Shown here: positions 41,688 to 49,393 of the stretch, in pieces
Layout of the letters: each line of letters begins with the position of its first letter
Numbering within the stretch: position 1 is the first letter of the stretch
Assembly (NCBI GenBank): GCA_965215025.1
Contig: CBDCCV010000001.1
Span: 372,001 to 436,000 of the forward strand
DNA from: CBDCCV01 sp965215025
GTDB taxonomy: Bacteria > Bacteroidota > Rhodothermia > Rhodothermales > Salinibacteraceae
Length of the DNA: 64,000 nt
Direction of reading: 5' to 3'
The notes under the pieces: generated by a model
Told to the model about the DNA's origin: nothing
Databases searched by the model: none
What the model saw: only the letters and a program-made list of their open reading frames with translations
Program-made: the position numbers and the translations under genes

Positions 41688-43298
41688 CTACTCGTCAGTC
41701 TGAGGCTGTATAGGTGGACCGTGCAACCGAAAGTCAATACGCCGGATAGCCTTTCGCGCTGCAGTATGTGCTGAACCCAACTCGTCAGAAACTAAGACCT
41801 CGATGAGTGCAGGCAAATCATCGGAGTCTAATGCAGCTTCAGATAGAACACGTGACCAGTAGCGTGAAGCTTCTGTATCGTCGAGATCGCTGACAACCAG
41901 ACTGAGAAGAGGACCTACCGGGCTTCCTTGAGTCACATCTTTTAGGCGCTCTTTGTGCTTTTCAGGTAAGCCTTTATCCGTGCCTTCATGTCGCTCATAG
42001 TTCTGCTCCAGGATAGCCTTAATTTTCTCGGCCTTATCAATGTCTTCTATAACATCTTGGAAATTTTCACCATTGGCGTTTAGAGGCTGATTGGACCGGA
42101 TGGCTTCGATTCCTCGGAAACACTCATCGGCCTTTCTCTCCAATCGAACACCCCCTGCTTCCACCGCTCTATTCAACTGCGCACTCAATTGTCCCAGGTC
42201 TCCAGTCTCTCGAACCATAAACCAGTAAGGACCTATCGTGCCTTGCACGCTCAGGCTTGATGCCACGAACGGCCAAGATTCATGAGCGGTTAACTTCCGC
42301 TGTTGCTCCAGCAGGCCCGCTTCCCTAACGCCAATGGCAAACATCTCACGAACAGACTCGGCGGGCGGCAAGTCAAGGAAATTATCGTTTAGCCGACCAT
42401 TCGCTGTTCCGATGTCCGCGTTGAGCTGTTCTCGTCGATCATTGAACTGACGCCGCAGATACTGGGTCGCAATCGGTAAAGCGTCTGGATCATTTTGCCG
42501 CACTCTTACTGGAAGTGCGGCTCCATGTCGAGTCGTCCTTCTCAATGTTGCCGGCGTAGCCTCATCTAAAACATCGAGCAGATACGTGATGTCGGTGTCC
42601 TTGGGAGCGATAGTCACTCTATCTAAAGCATCTATCCAGTCCGGGCAGTCTTCCGGGACATCGGGCAATACTAAGAAAACAGATGATAGAAGAGCTTCCT
42701 GATCGGCGCTCGAAGCTTCATTTAATCGCCGTGTAAGATCTTCAACTATAACCATGCGGTCTTTGTCGAAGAATGGACAGCGGGGAATTCTGCTCAGATA
42801 CGGCTTGATCTTAGACGACCCCGCCAGGCATTCCAGGAAATCGGCAACGCAATTGCCCTGGAAAATTGCGACTTCGCGCTCCGGCCCTCGACCCGCATGA
42901 AAGCCACCCGCCCGCGCAGAAGCCAGTATCCGGAAATTGACACAGCATTGAATCAAACTATCTCGTTGTCCTGGTGGATCATCAACTCCTTCTACTAAGA
43001 ATTCGGATTTGGGTCGCGCCTCTCTGACCATCTCCCTGAAGTCATCGAGAATTGCAGGGAAAGCTTTGTATTGCCCTGAAGACCACGTTTGTATCGAAGA
43101 GCCATGAGCATGGACCAAACACGCAGACATCGCAAGCTCAGCGGACGCTCCGATGAGACCTATCTCCATGGCGTGGTTCGAGTTGGCCTCTCGTACATCA
43201 TGGCGGGGAGTTGCACCGAGACTCGACAACGCCATGTGAAGTGCGTTGAGGCTTGCCTCGAGCATCCGTATCGAATCACGACGTAAATATAAAGGCAC
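41688..43298 (-). CDS. Large protein of unknown function in an AT-richer island
   Basis: Up to 536 residues; I do not recognise the family. No signal peptide or membrane helix. The N-terminal part (LYLRRDSIRMLEASLNALHM, then NHAMEIGLIGASAELAMSAC) is helical and could be a dimerisation or HEPN-like bundle. Later there are charged helical stretches and VGPLLSLVVSDLDDTEASRYW. Base composition differs from neighbours (24 of 60 G+C at 42001-42060). The GTG at 43298 is the first start, with ATG 43265 as an alternative. The IS982 element ends five bases upstream of the GTG, so the original promoter or N-terminus may be displaced. Confidence 0.6.
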   Translation of the reverse strand: MPLYLRRDSIRMLEASLNALHMALSSLGATPRHDVREANSNHAMEIGLIGASAELAMSACLVHAHGSSIQTWSSGQYKAFPAILDDFREMVREARPKSEFLVEGVDDPPGQRDSLIQCCVNFRILASARAGGFHAGRGPEREVAIFQGNCVADFLECLAGSSKIKPYLSRIPRCPFFDKDRMVIVEDLTRRLNEASSADQEALLSSVFLVLPDVPEDCPDWIDALDRVTIAPKDTDITYLLDVLDEATPATLRRTTRHGAALPVRVRQNDPDALPIATQYLRRQFNDRREQLNADIGTANGRLNDNFLDLPPAESVREMFAIGVREAGLLEQQRKLTAHESWPFVASSLSVQGTIGPYWFMVRETGDLGQLSAQLNRAVEAGGVRLERKADECFRGIEAIRSNQPLNANGENFQDVIEDIDKAEKIKAILEQNYERHEGTDKGLPEKHKERLKDVTQGSPVGPLLSLVVSDLDDTEASRYWSRVLSEAALDSDDLPALIEVLVSDELGSAHTAARKAIRRIDFRLHGPPIQPQTDE

Positions 43299-43302
43299 TA
43301 TG

Positions 43303-44337
43303 TAGCAAACGGCGTGTGCAAGTTTTTGAGCTAATGGAACAGGCAGACCGCCGAGGATTCTGGAATAGGTGCAAGCCTTCCTCCAGAACCGACCTCGACA
43401 ACCTGCCTGTCATGACCATTGACGAGTTCATCACCACGGTGTTCTGCCTGACCGACGACTTTCTCATCGCCGAACTCGACGGAGAGCGCCTCCGGCGTCG
43501 CGGCCCGAAGCCCACCGTCGCTGACAGCGTGGTCTTGACGTGCGAACTCGTCGGTGAATTCCTGTCTTGCGACACCGACAGCGGCATTTTCACCTACTTC
43601 CGACGTCACCACGCCAAGCTGTTCCCAAAGCTCCTCGAAGTGCACCACCGGACGACCTTCGCTCGCCAGGCCTCCAACCTGTGGAAGATGAAGGAGCGCC
43701 TGCATGCCTTCCTCCAGCGCCGAATTGACGGGGACCCCTTGGTCACGATTGTCGATAGTTTTCCTGTTCCGGTGTGCCGTTTTGCCAGGGCTTACCGTTG
43801 CCGGCGGCTGGCCCCGGAGGCGGCCTACGGCTACGACGAGATGCAGAAACAGACCTTTTACGGGTTGCGCGCTCATGTGGCCGTCTCCTGGCCCGGCGTG
43901 ATCCGCACGGCCGAGTTGGCCCCGGCCAACACGCACGACACCCGGATGGCTCCGCATGTGCTCTACGGCGCAAAAGGCTGGGCACTGGCCGACCGCAACT
44001 ACTGGAGTCCCGACCTCTTCGAGCGCATGGAGCGAGAAAGACTCTCGCTTCTGGCCCCGTTCAGGTCCAGAAAAGGTGGCAGCGAAGAGCATAAGAAGCG
44101 CTGGTCGGGCCGGTTGACGCGGATGCGCCGCCGTGTGGAGACGGTCATCGGACAGCTCACCGGGCGCTTCAACGCGAAGAAAGTGTGGGCGATGGACAGG
44201 TGGCATGCCTGGAATCGCTGGATCAGGAAAGTAACCAGTCACACTCTGGGCGTGTGGCTCTGCCGACGCGAAGGATTACCGCCGCTGCGTTTTGCCGAAC
44301 TCATTGACGATTGAAAACCCGCACACGCCGTTCGCTA
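43303..44337 (+). mobile_element. IS982-family insertion sequence with terminal inverted repeats
   Basis: A 1035-base element. The left end 43303-43329 and the right end 44311-44337 are 27-base imperfect inverted repeats with the shared block AACGGCGTGTGC. They enclose a single full-length transposase gene, and the transposase stop codon lies inside the right repeat. No target-site duplication was found, so the exact outer edges may be off by a few bases or the duplication has decayed. Confidence 0.88.
43412..44314 (+). CDS. IS982-family transposase
   Basis: A 300-residue DDE transposase. It begins MTIDEFITTVFCLTDDF, the typical IS982 start, although the frame is open upstream into the left repeat. 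Other landmarks are RRRGPKPTVADSVVLTCELV, LVTIVDSFPVPVC (first catalytic Asp), KQTFYGLRAHVAVSWPGV, GWALADRNYWSPDLFE (second Asp) and RRRVETVIGQLTGRF (Glu in the helix typical of the C-terminal catalytic part). No frameshift or stop is seen, so it may be active. Confidence 0.9.
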   Translation: MTIDEFITTVFCLTDDFLIAELDGERLRRRGPKPTVADSVVLTCELVGEFLSCDTDSGIFTYFRRHHAKLFPKLLEVHHRTTFARQASNLWKMKERLHAFLQRRIDGDPLVTIVDSFPVPVCRFARAYRCRRLAPEAAYGYDEMQKQTFYGLRAHVAVSWPGVIRTAELAPANTHDTRMAPHVLYGAKGWALADRNYWSPDLFERMERERLSLLAPFRSRKGGSEEHKKRWSGRLTRMRRRVETVIGQLTGRFNAKKVWAMDRWHAWNRWIRKVTSHTLGVWLCRREGLPPLRFAELIDD

Positions 44338-44418
44338 TTAAGGTTTACTCAAGAATCAAGGCCGCCAGTATTCTAATGCTTTTCTGCTGCCAAATCAATT
44401 GTTACGCCGCCAAACGAG

Positions 44419-44453
44419 AAAAAGCCGCACCGAGGCAGCCCCGGTGCGGCTTT
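44419..44453 (-). terminator. Terminator of ahcY
   Basis: AAAGCCGCACCG pairs exactly with CGGTGCGGCTTT. On the minus strand it is followed by T5 and lies just past the ahcY stop codon. Confidence 0.88.
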
Positions 44454-44505
44454 CTTGCGAGCGGTGGATTCCGGACCAATCCGAAACCCAGCGTCCCTAA
44501 TCGCA

Positions 44506-45789
44506 TCACGTGCCGGCGGAGTAGTCCGTGGCGTAGGCGACCTGCTCATCCGTGAGCGAGTCGATGCCGATGCCCATCGTCTCGAGCTTGATCCGGCCGA
44601 TCTCCTCGTCCATCTCCTGCGGGATGTCGTAGACGGTGTTTTCGAGCGTCTCGCCGGATTCGTGGCGGCGCACCAGTTCGAGGTGGGCGCGGAACTGGTT
44701 GGCGAAGCTCATGTCCATGACCTCCGAGGGGTGCCCTTCGGCGGCGGCCAGGTTCACCAGGCGGCCGTCGGCGAGGACGTAGAGCTTCTTGCCGTTTTCG
44801 AGCGTGTACTCGCGGTTGTCCTCGCGCACGGTGCGCACGTCGTTCGACAGCTCGGCCAGCTCCTTGAGGTTGAGTTCGACGTCGTAGTGACCCGTGTTGC
44901 ACACGACGGCGCCCTCTTTCATCTTGATGAAGTGCTCGCCGCGGATGACGTCCTTCATCCCCGTGGCCGTGACGAAGATGTCGCCGAGTTCGGCGGCCTC
45001 GTCCATCGTCATCACGCGCATCCCGTCGAGCGTGGCCTTCAAGGCGGCCGTGGCCTTGATCTCGGTCACGATCACGTTGGCGCCCATGCCCTTCGCCCGG
45101 AGCGCGACGCCGCGCCCGCAGTGCCCGTAGCCGGCCACGACGAAGTTCTTCCCGGCGATGAGCACGCTCGTAGCGCGCAGGATGCCGTCGAGCGTAGACT
45201 GGCCCGTGCCGTAGACGTTGTCGAAGTCCCACTTCGTCTCGGCGTCGTTGACGGCGTAGACGGGGTAGAGGAGCTTGCCGTCATCGGCCATGGCGCGCAG
45301 GCGGTGCACGCCGGTGGTCGTCTCCTCCGAGCCGCCGATGATCTTCTCGGCCATCTCCGGGTGCTTGTGGTGCACGGTGAAGATGAGGTCAGCGCCGTCG
45401 TCGAGCGTGAGGTGCGGGGCCTTCGGCGTGATCGTCTGGTCGATGCTCCAGTAGAAGTCCTCGGTGCTCTGGCCGTGCCAGGCGTAGATCTCGGCGAGGC
45501 CGCGGTTGGCGAGGGCGGCGGCCACCTCGTCGTTCGTCGAGAGCGGGTTGCAGCCGCTCCAGGCCACCTCGGCGCCGCACATCGCTAGGGTTTCGACCAG
45601 GACGGCCGTTTCCTTCGTCACGTGCAGGCAGCCGGTGATCTTGTAGCCCTCGAACGGCTTCGACTCGGAGAACTCCTCGCGCAGGCGCATGAGCACGGGC
45701 ATCCTACTTTCGGCCCATTCGATGCGCTTGCGCCCGCCTTCGGCCAGGCTGAGGTCGCGTACTTTGTACTGTCCTTCCTTGTGATCCAT
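44506..45789 (-). CDS. ahcY: S-adenosylhomocysteine hydrolase
   Basis: A 427-residue NAD-dependent enzyme that splits S-adenosylhomocysteine to adenosine and homocysteine and so keeps methylation reactions running. Landmarks are GCLHVTKETAVLVETL, EVAWSGCNPLSTNDEVAAAL, the NAD-binding VVAGYGHCGRGVALRAKGMG, VFVTATGMKD-type DIFVTATGMKD, and NTGHYDVELNL. It lacks the roughly 40-residue insert of many bacterial enzymes, like the archaeal/Thermotoga type. The start ATG 45789 (MDHKEGQYKV) follows the family; the preceding open frame is untranslated leader. No SAH or SAM riboswitch was recognised. Confidence 0.96.
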   Translation of the reverse strand: MDHKEGQYKVRDLSLAEGGRKRIEWAESRMPVLMRLREEFSESKPFEGYKITGCLHVTKETAVLVETLAMCGAEVAWSGCNPLSTNDEVAAALANRGLAEIYAWHGQSTEDFYWSIDQTITPKAPHLTLDDGADLIFTVHHKHPEMAEKIIGGSEETTTGVHRLRAMADDGKLLYPVYAVNDAETKWDFDNVYGTGQSTLDGILRATSVLIAGKNFVVAGYGHCGRGVALRAKGMGANVIVTEIKATAALKATLDGMRVMTMDEAAELGDIFVTATGMKDVIRGEHFIKMKEGAVVCNTGHYDVELNLKELAELSNDVRTVREDNREYTLENGKKLYVLADGRLVNLAAAEGHPSEVMDMSFANQFRAHLELVRRHESGETLENTVYDIPQEMDEEIGRIKLETMGIGIDSLTDEQVAYATDYSAGT

Positions 45790-45895
45790 TGCGGTGTCCG
45801 CTCGTGGGCTTCTGTTCAGGAGATCGGGGAATTGAGAAAGCTTTTCAGATAAAAACGTACAAAGCGCGCAGGCCGATTGCTCCGCTGCTGTTGTT

Positions 45896-45919
45896 AAAAA
45901 ACGGCGCATCCCGCGCGCC
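45896..45919 (-). terminator. Terminator of the six-hairpin glycosidase gene
   Basis: On the minus strand GGCGC pairs with GCGCC around GCGGGAT, followed by T6. The stem begins at the stop codon of the gene ending at 45919. Confidence 0.6.
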
Positions 45920-48639
45920 TACTCGGGCAGCCGCGTGAGGCGGATGTGATCGAGGAGCGCCGTGTTCACTTCCAGGTTCATGTTCTCGTCCGAAGGCGTG
46001 AGAGTGAGCGTGAACGTGTGCCGCCCCGCGCCGAGGCGCACGCGCTGCGGGTTGCTGTAGCCCCAGAGGTTCCACTGCCCGTCGCCGCGCTGCGGCATCA
46101 CAATGGGGCCGACGCGCCGGCCGTCTACGCGCAGCCTGCGGAGGGCGGCCTTGTTGTCCGTGTTGACGGGGCCGCTGCCGTTGGCGTAGCGCACGGCGAT
46201 GGCGTACGCGCCGGCCTCTTCGACCTCGACGGGGATCTCGACGGTGGTGTTTTCTTCTTTGGTGAGGCGGAGGTAGCCTTCGCCGGTGTAGCCTTCGTGC
46301 TCCTGCTCCGCCTCGGCGGCGCTTGCGGCCTCGGCCTGCACGATGCGGACGGCGCTTTCGTCCCCCACGCGCACGGGCGCGCTCAGGAACGAGGGCCAGC
46401 CCGACGCGCCCAACGCCTGCACTTGGTACTCGGCTAGCTTTTCCCCAGCCTCGACGGGGAAGCGCGCTTCTTCGGTCATCGCCACGGGCTGCCCGTTGCG
46501 GTAAACCTCGTAGCCGACGGCGTCGGGCACGGCGTCCCACTGGAGCGCGTTGCTGCTGAGGCGCACGTCGGGCGTGGCGGGGGCGTAGAGGTTGTCCACC
46601 GCGTGGATGGCGCTCGGCGGGAGGCCGTCGTTCAGCGTGATGACGAGTTGGTGCCGGCCGGTGAGGTCGGCGGGGACGGCGGCTGTGTCGAGCGCTTCGC
46701 CGTCGAGCGTGGCGCTCTCGATCTCATTGCCGAAGCCGCGCACGGTGACGTCGAGCGTGGCGCCGCGCCACGGCAGCCCCGTGAGCGTGCGCTCGCCGCC
46801 ATAGGCTTCGGGGACGAACGGCTCGAAGACGAGACGATCTTCCTCAAACCGCATCCCGAAAAAGACCCGGTAGACGCTCGCCAGCGTGCCGGCCACGCTC
46901 CAAAGCTGGCGGTCCGAATTAATCTCGGTGCCGGCGAAGTGGCCCGTCGAGGCGACCATGTTTTCCTTATTCGTAAGGAAAAGCGCGGCGGCGCGGTAGA
47001 GCGAGGCCAGGCCGTGCTCGACGGCGGCGGCGTTCTGAGCTTCGGCGGCGGCCCAGGTCCAGTAGGCCACGACGAAGGGCCAGATGCTGTCGTTGTGGTA
47101 GGGCGGGATGCCGGGCGTCTGCGGATAGAGCGTGGGGACGCCGTACGCGACAAGCGGGAAGCGCGCGGCGATCTGCTCGGCCTGCTCCGGGTTGGCAACG
47201 CCCAGGAGCACGGCCAGCGCGTTGCCAAGCGCCTCGGCGCGCGGGGAGAGCGCCGCCGCGTTGCGCCCGTAGCGGAACTGCCCGTAGAAGCCGCGCCCCG
47301 GCTGCCAGAGGTAGGCATTCATCCCGGCTTTCACGCCCTCGGCCACCTCACTCCAGCGGGCGGACGGTTCGCCCAGCGCCTCGGCCATCTGTTCGAGGAT
47401 GCGGTACGTGCCGTAGTGCACGGCGTTCGTGCCGAGGGCCTGCGAGAGGTAGATGTCCTTCGGGTCCATCCAGCGCGGGTAGCTCTGCTCGCGCCAGTCC
47501 AGGAACGACGACTCGCCGTAGAAGAGGCCCGTCTCCGAGTCGCGCACCGTTTGCAGATCGGCCTCGGCGGAGCGGCTGAGGGCGTCGTACGCCTCGCGCA
47601 GCCACTCGTCCTCGCCGGTGACGAGGTAGACCTCCCACGCGGCCAGCGCCCACGTCATCCGGTCGGAGGAGACGGGCCATGAGCCGCCCGTGCCGGTGTC
47701 CTGGATCACGCGGCCCAGCGAATCCACCTTCGCACGCAGGCTCGTCTTGGCGCTCTCGGGGTCCACGAGGGCGAGCGCCAGGAGGATGCTGTACGAGATG
47801 TCGCGCGTCCACACACCCGTCCACTTCGCGCCGGCCATGAAGGCGCCGTCCTCGGCGCGGATGTTCTGCAAGACCTCTTCGAGCGAGAGCCGGTAGAGGG
47901 CATCCACGAGCCGCTGCCCGGAGGCGTACTGCGGGAAATCCGAAAGGTCCTCCTGCGGCGCCCAGACGAAATTACCGTCTTCGCCGAGCGCCCGCGCGTC
48001 CTGGCGCGGAAAGGGGAGCGCGACGGTGAAGATGCCGTCGCCGTCCGGATCGGTCAGGCGGAAGCGCTCCTGCTCGGCCGCGCCGGCGAAGTCCCACGTC
48101 AGCGGATCGGTGTCGCCCACGATGTAGACGCCTTCGTCAAGCGAGGTGATGCGCTCGCCGTTGAACGTGGTGTAGTGGCCTTTTTCGCGGAGGCTGTCGA
48201 GGACGGGCCGCATGTCCACGCGGAAGGTGACGCCGAGCGTGTCGCCTTCGGGCACGGGTCGGGCGGGCGGCGGCCCCTCGGGCGTGGCCTCCGGCGGGTC
48301 GTCCTGGCCGAAGGTGTACACGGGCGTCGTGAAGCCGCCCTCGGTAGGCTGGAGGTAGACGCGGTGGTCGCTCCCCGAAGGCCGCTCGTTCGGCCGCCCG
48401 CCGATGCTCAGCTTGAAGTTCACCTTCTGCCCGGCCAAGGGGTACGTGGAGGCCATCTCCTCGCGCGAGCGCGCCACGGCCTCGTACTGGCCCTGCTGCA
48501 CGGAGGTGTCCGTTACCATGAAGGCGTTGGAGCGGTAGAGCGGCGCGCGGGCGTCAGTTTCATTTTGCGCGCGGGCGTCATTGCCAAGGAGCGCCATGCC
48601 AAGGGCGAGGAGGAAGAAAAGGATTAGGAAGTTTCTCAT
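45919..48639 (-). CDS. Exported six-hairpin glycosidase-like protein with carbohydrate-binding domains
   Basis: A 906-residue secreted protein with a signal peptide (MRNFLILFFLLALGMALLG). Residues about 35-210 include a CBM20-like beta domain (VTFRVDMRPVL...VYIVGDTDPLTWD). The (alpha/alpha)6 region (about 245-590) has WTGVWTRDISYSILLALALV, GGSWPVSSDRMTWALAAWEV, YGTYRILEQMAEALGE and YPQTPGIPPYHNDSIWPFVV, similar to COG3408/glucoamylase-like enzymes. Then come a fibronectin-like part (VGYEVYRNGQPVAM) and a C-terminal CBM35-like domain (YTGEGYLRLTKEENTTVEIP). It probably cleaves an alpha-glucan-type substrate outside the cytoplasm. Confidence 0.75.
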   Translation of the reverse strand: MRNFLILFFLLALGMALLGNDARAQNETDARAPLYRSNAFMVTDTSVQQGQYEAVARSREEMASTYPLAGQKVNFKLSIGGRPNERPSGSDHRVYLQPTEGGFTTPVYTFGQDDPPEATPEGPPPARPVPEGDTLGVTFRVDMRPVLDSLREKGHYTTFNGERITSLDEGVYIVGDTDPLTWDFAGAAEQERFRLTDPDGDGIFTVALPFPRQDARALGEDGNFVWAPQEDLSDFPQYASGQRLVDALYRLSLEEVLQNIRAEDGAFMAGAKWTGVWTRDISYSILLALALVDPESAKTSLRAKVDSLGRVIQDTGTGGSWPVSSDRMTWALAAWEVYLVTGEDEWLREAYDALSRSAEADLQTVRDSETGLFYGESSFLDWREQSYPRWMDPKDIYLSQALGTNAVHYGTYRILEQMAEALGEPSARWSEVAEGVKAGMNAYLWQPGRGFYGQFRYGRNAAALSPRAEALGNALAVLLGVANPEQAEQIAARFPLVAYGVPTLYPQTPGIPPYHNDSIWPFVVAYWTWAAAEAQNAAAVEHGLASLYRAAALFLTNKENMVASTGHFAGTEINSDRQLWSVAGTLASVYRVFFGMRFEEDRLVFEPFVPEAYGGERTLTGLPWRGATLDVTVRGFGNEIESATLDGEALDTAAVPADLTGRHQLVITLNDGLPPSAIHAVDNLYAPATPDVRLSSNALQWDAVPDAVGYEVYRNGQPVAMTEEARFPVEAGEKLAEYQVQALGASGWPSFLSAPVRVGDESAVRIVQAEAASAAEAEQEHEGYTGEGYLRLTKEENTTVEIPVEVEEAGAYAIAVRYANGSGPVNTDNKAALRRLRVDGRRVGPIVMPQRGDGQWNLWGYSNPQRVRLGAGRHTFTLTLTPSDENMNLEVNTALLDHIRLTRLPE

Positions 48640-48682
48640 GTGCGCCGTGAAAGTCTTGAGCACAGTTCTGAACGTTCTTGGA

Positions 48683-49234
48683 TTAAGGCTTGTGCTTCTC
48701 CGCTTCAGCTATCAAATCGCCGAAAACCCATTTGATGACACGTTCTACATATTCCTGCCTAAACAGCCGAGGCGCCGGTTCCCTCTCACACATCTCGTAG
48801 GTCCAGACCGAAACCAAATTGTCGCCCTCAGCCACGTTTCGAACGTGAGGCATTAGAGTATTGACCCGCTCGTACACGTATTCATCCCGCACTGAGCAAA
48901 TCTCGCCTATCACGGCTCCCTCGTGAGCTATGTAGTTGCGAGACTCCCTGGCACTGTCAAGCTTCGCTACATCCTCCTCCGAAACGTCGTCATCCTTTTC
49001 CAGCTCACGAAGAGCGCTGCCAAGCATTTGAGATTGGAATGATTTGGAAATTTCGCCCACCTCGTCGAATGACTTGCCTGCTCTCGACGCATTCGTGACC
49101 CGGTGCACCCGAAGGGCGTGGTTGCACTTCGCCTCAAATTCGTTAGCGATGCATAGCGCTTTACCAACGGACAGGAAGTAGCGATTAAGCAGATCCTTGT
49201 TCTTCGGCTTGCGGAGAGAGATTGTCCAGCTCAT
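48683..49234 (-). CDS. HEPN-like protein of unknown function
   Basis: A 183-residue soluble helical protein. The segment SARESRNYIAHEGAV holds R-x4-H (RNYIAH), the signature of HEPN ribonucleases, and it is preceded by a charged helix (LEKDDDVSEEDVAKLD). The N-terminal helix LNRYFLSVGKALCIANEFEA fits the bundle. No nucleotidyltransferase (MNT) partner is next to it. Base composition is lower in G+C than the sugar genes around it, suggesting recent acquisition. The start at ATG 49234 is preferred. The ribonuclease role is inference. Confidence 0.55.
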   Translation of the reverse strand: MSWTISLRKPKNKDLLNRYFLSVGKALCIANEFEAKCNHALRVHRVTNASRAGKSFDEVGEISKSFQSQMLGSALRELEKDDDVSEEDVAKLDSARESRNYIAHEGAVIGEICSVRDEYVYERVNTLMPHVRNVAEGDNLVSVWTYEMCEREPAPRLFRQEYVERVIKWVFGDLIAEAEKHKP

Positions 49235-49393
49235 TCTACGTCTGCCCAACGGTTACTCTTCTGACAACGGATAGGGACATTTAATGACGGCTGGGGCTGG
49301 CGGGTTCACCTTCGTCATTCCGCCTTGCAAATGTCGCCCGCGTCGCGGAAGATACAGGCGTCCCCAAACGCTTCCCCTACGCCCGGCGGCCCG

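Noticed and set aside
43290..44350. Target-site duplication flanking the IS982 element
   Set aside because: Bases outside the two inverted repeats (ending ACTATG on the left, starting TTAAGG on the right) do not match.
45790..45895. SAH or SAM riboswitch ahead of ahcY
   Set aside because: The 106-base leader lacks the conserved helices and core of known classes.
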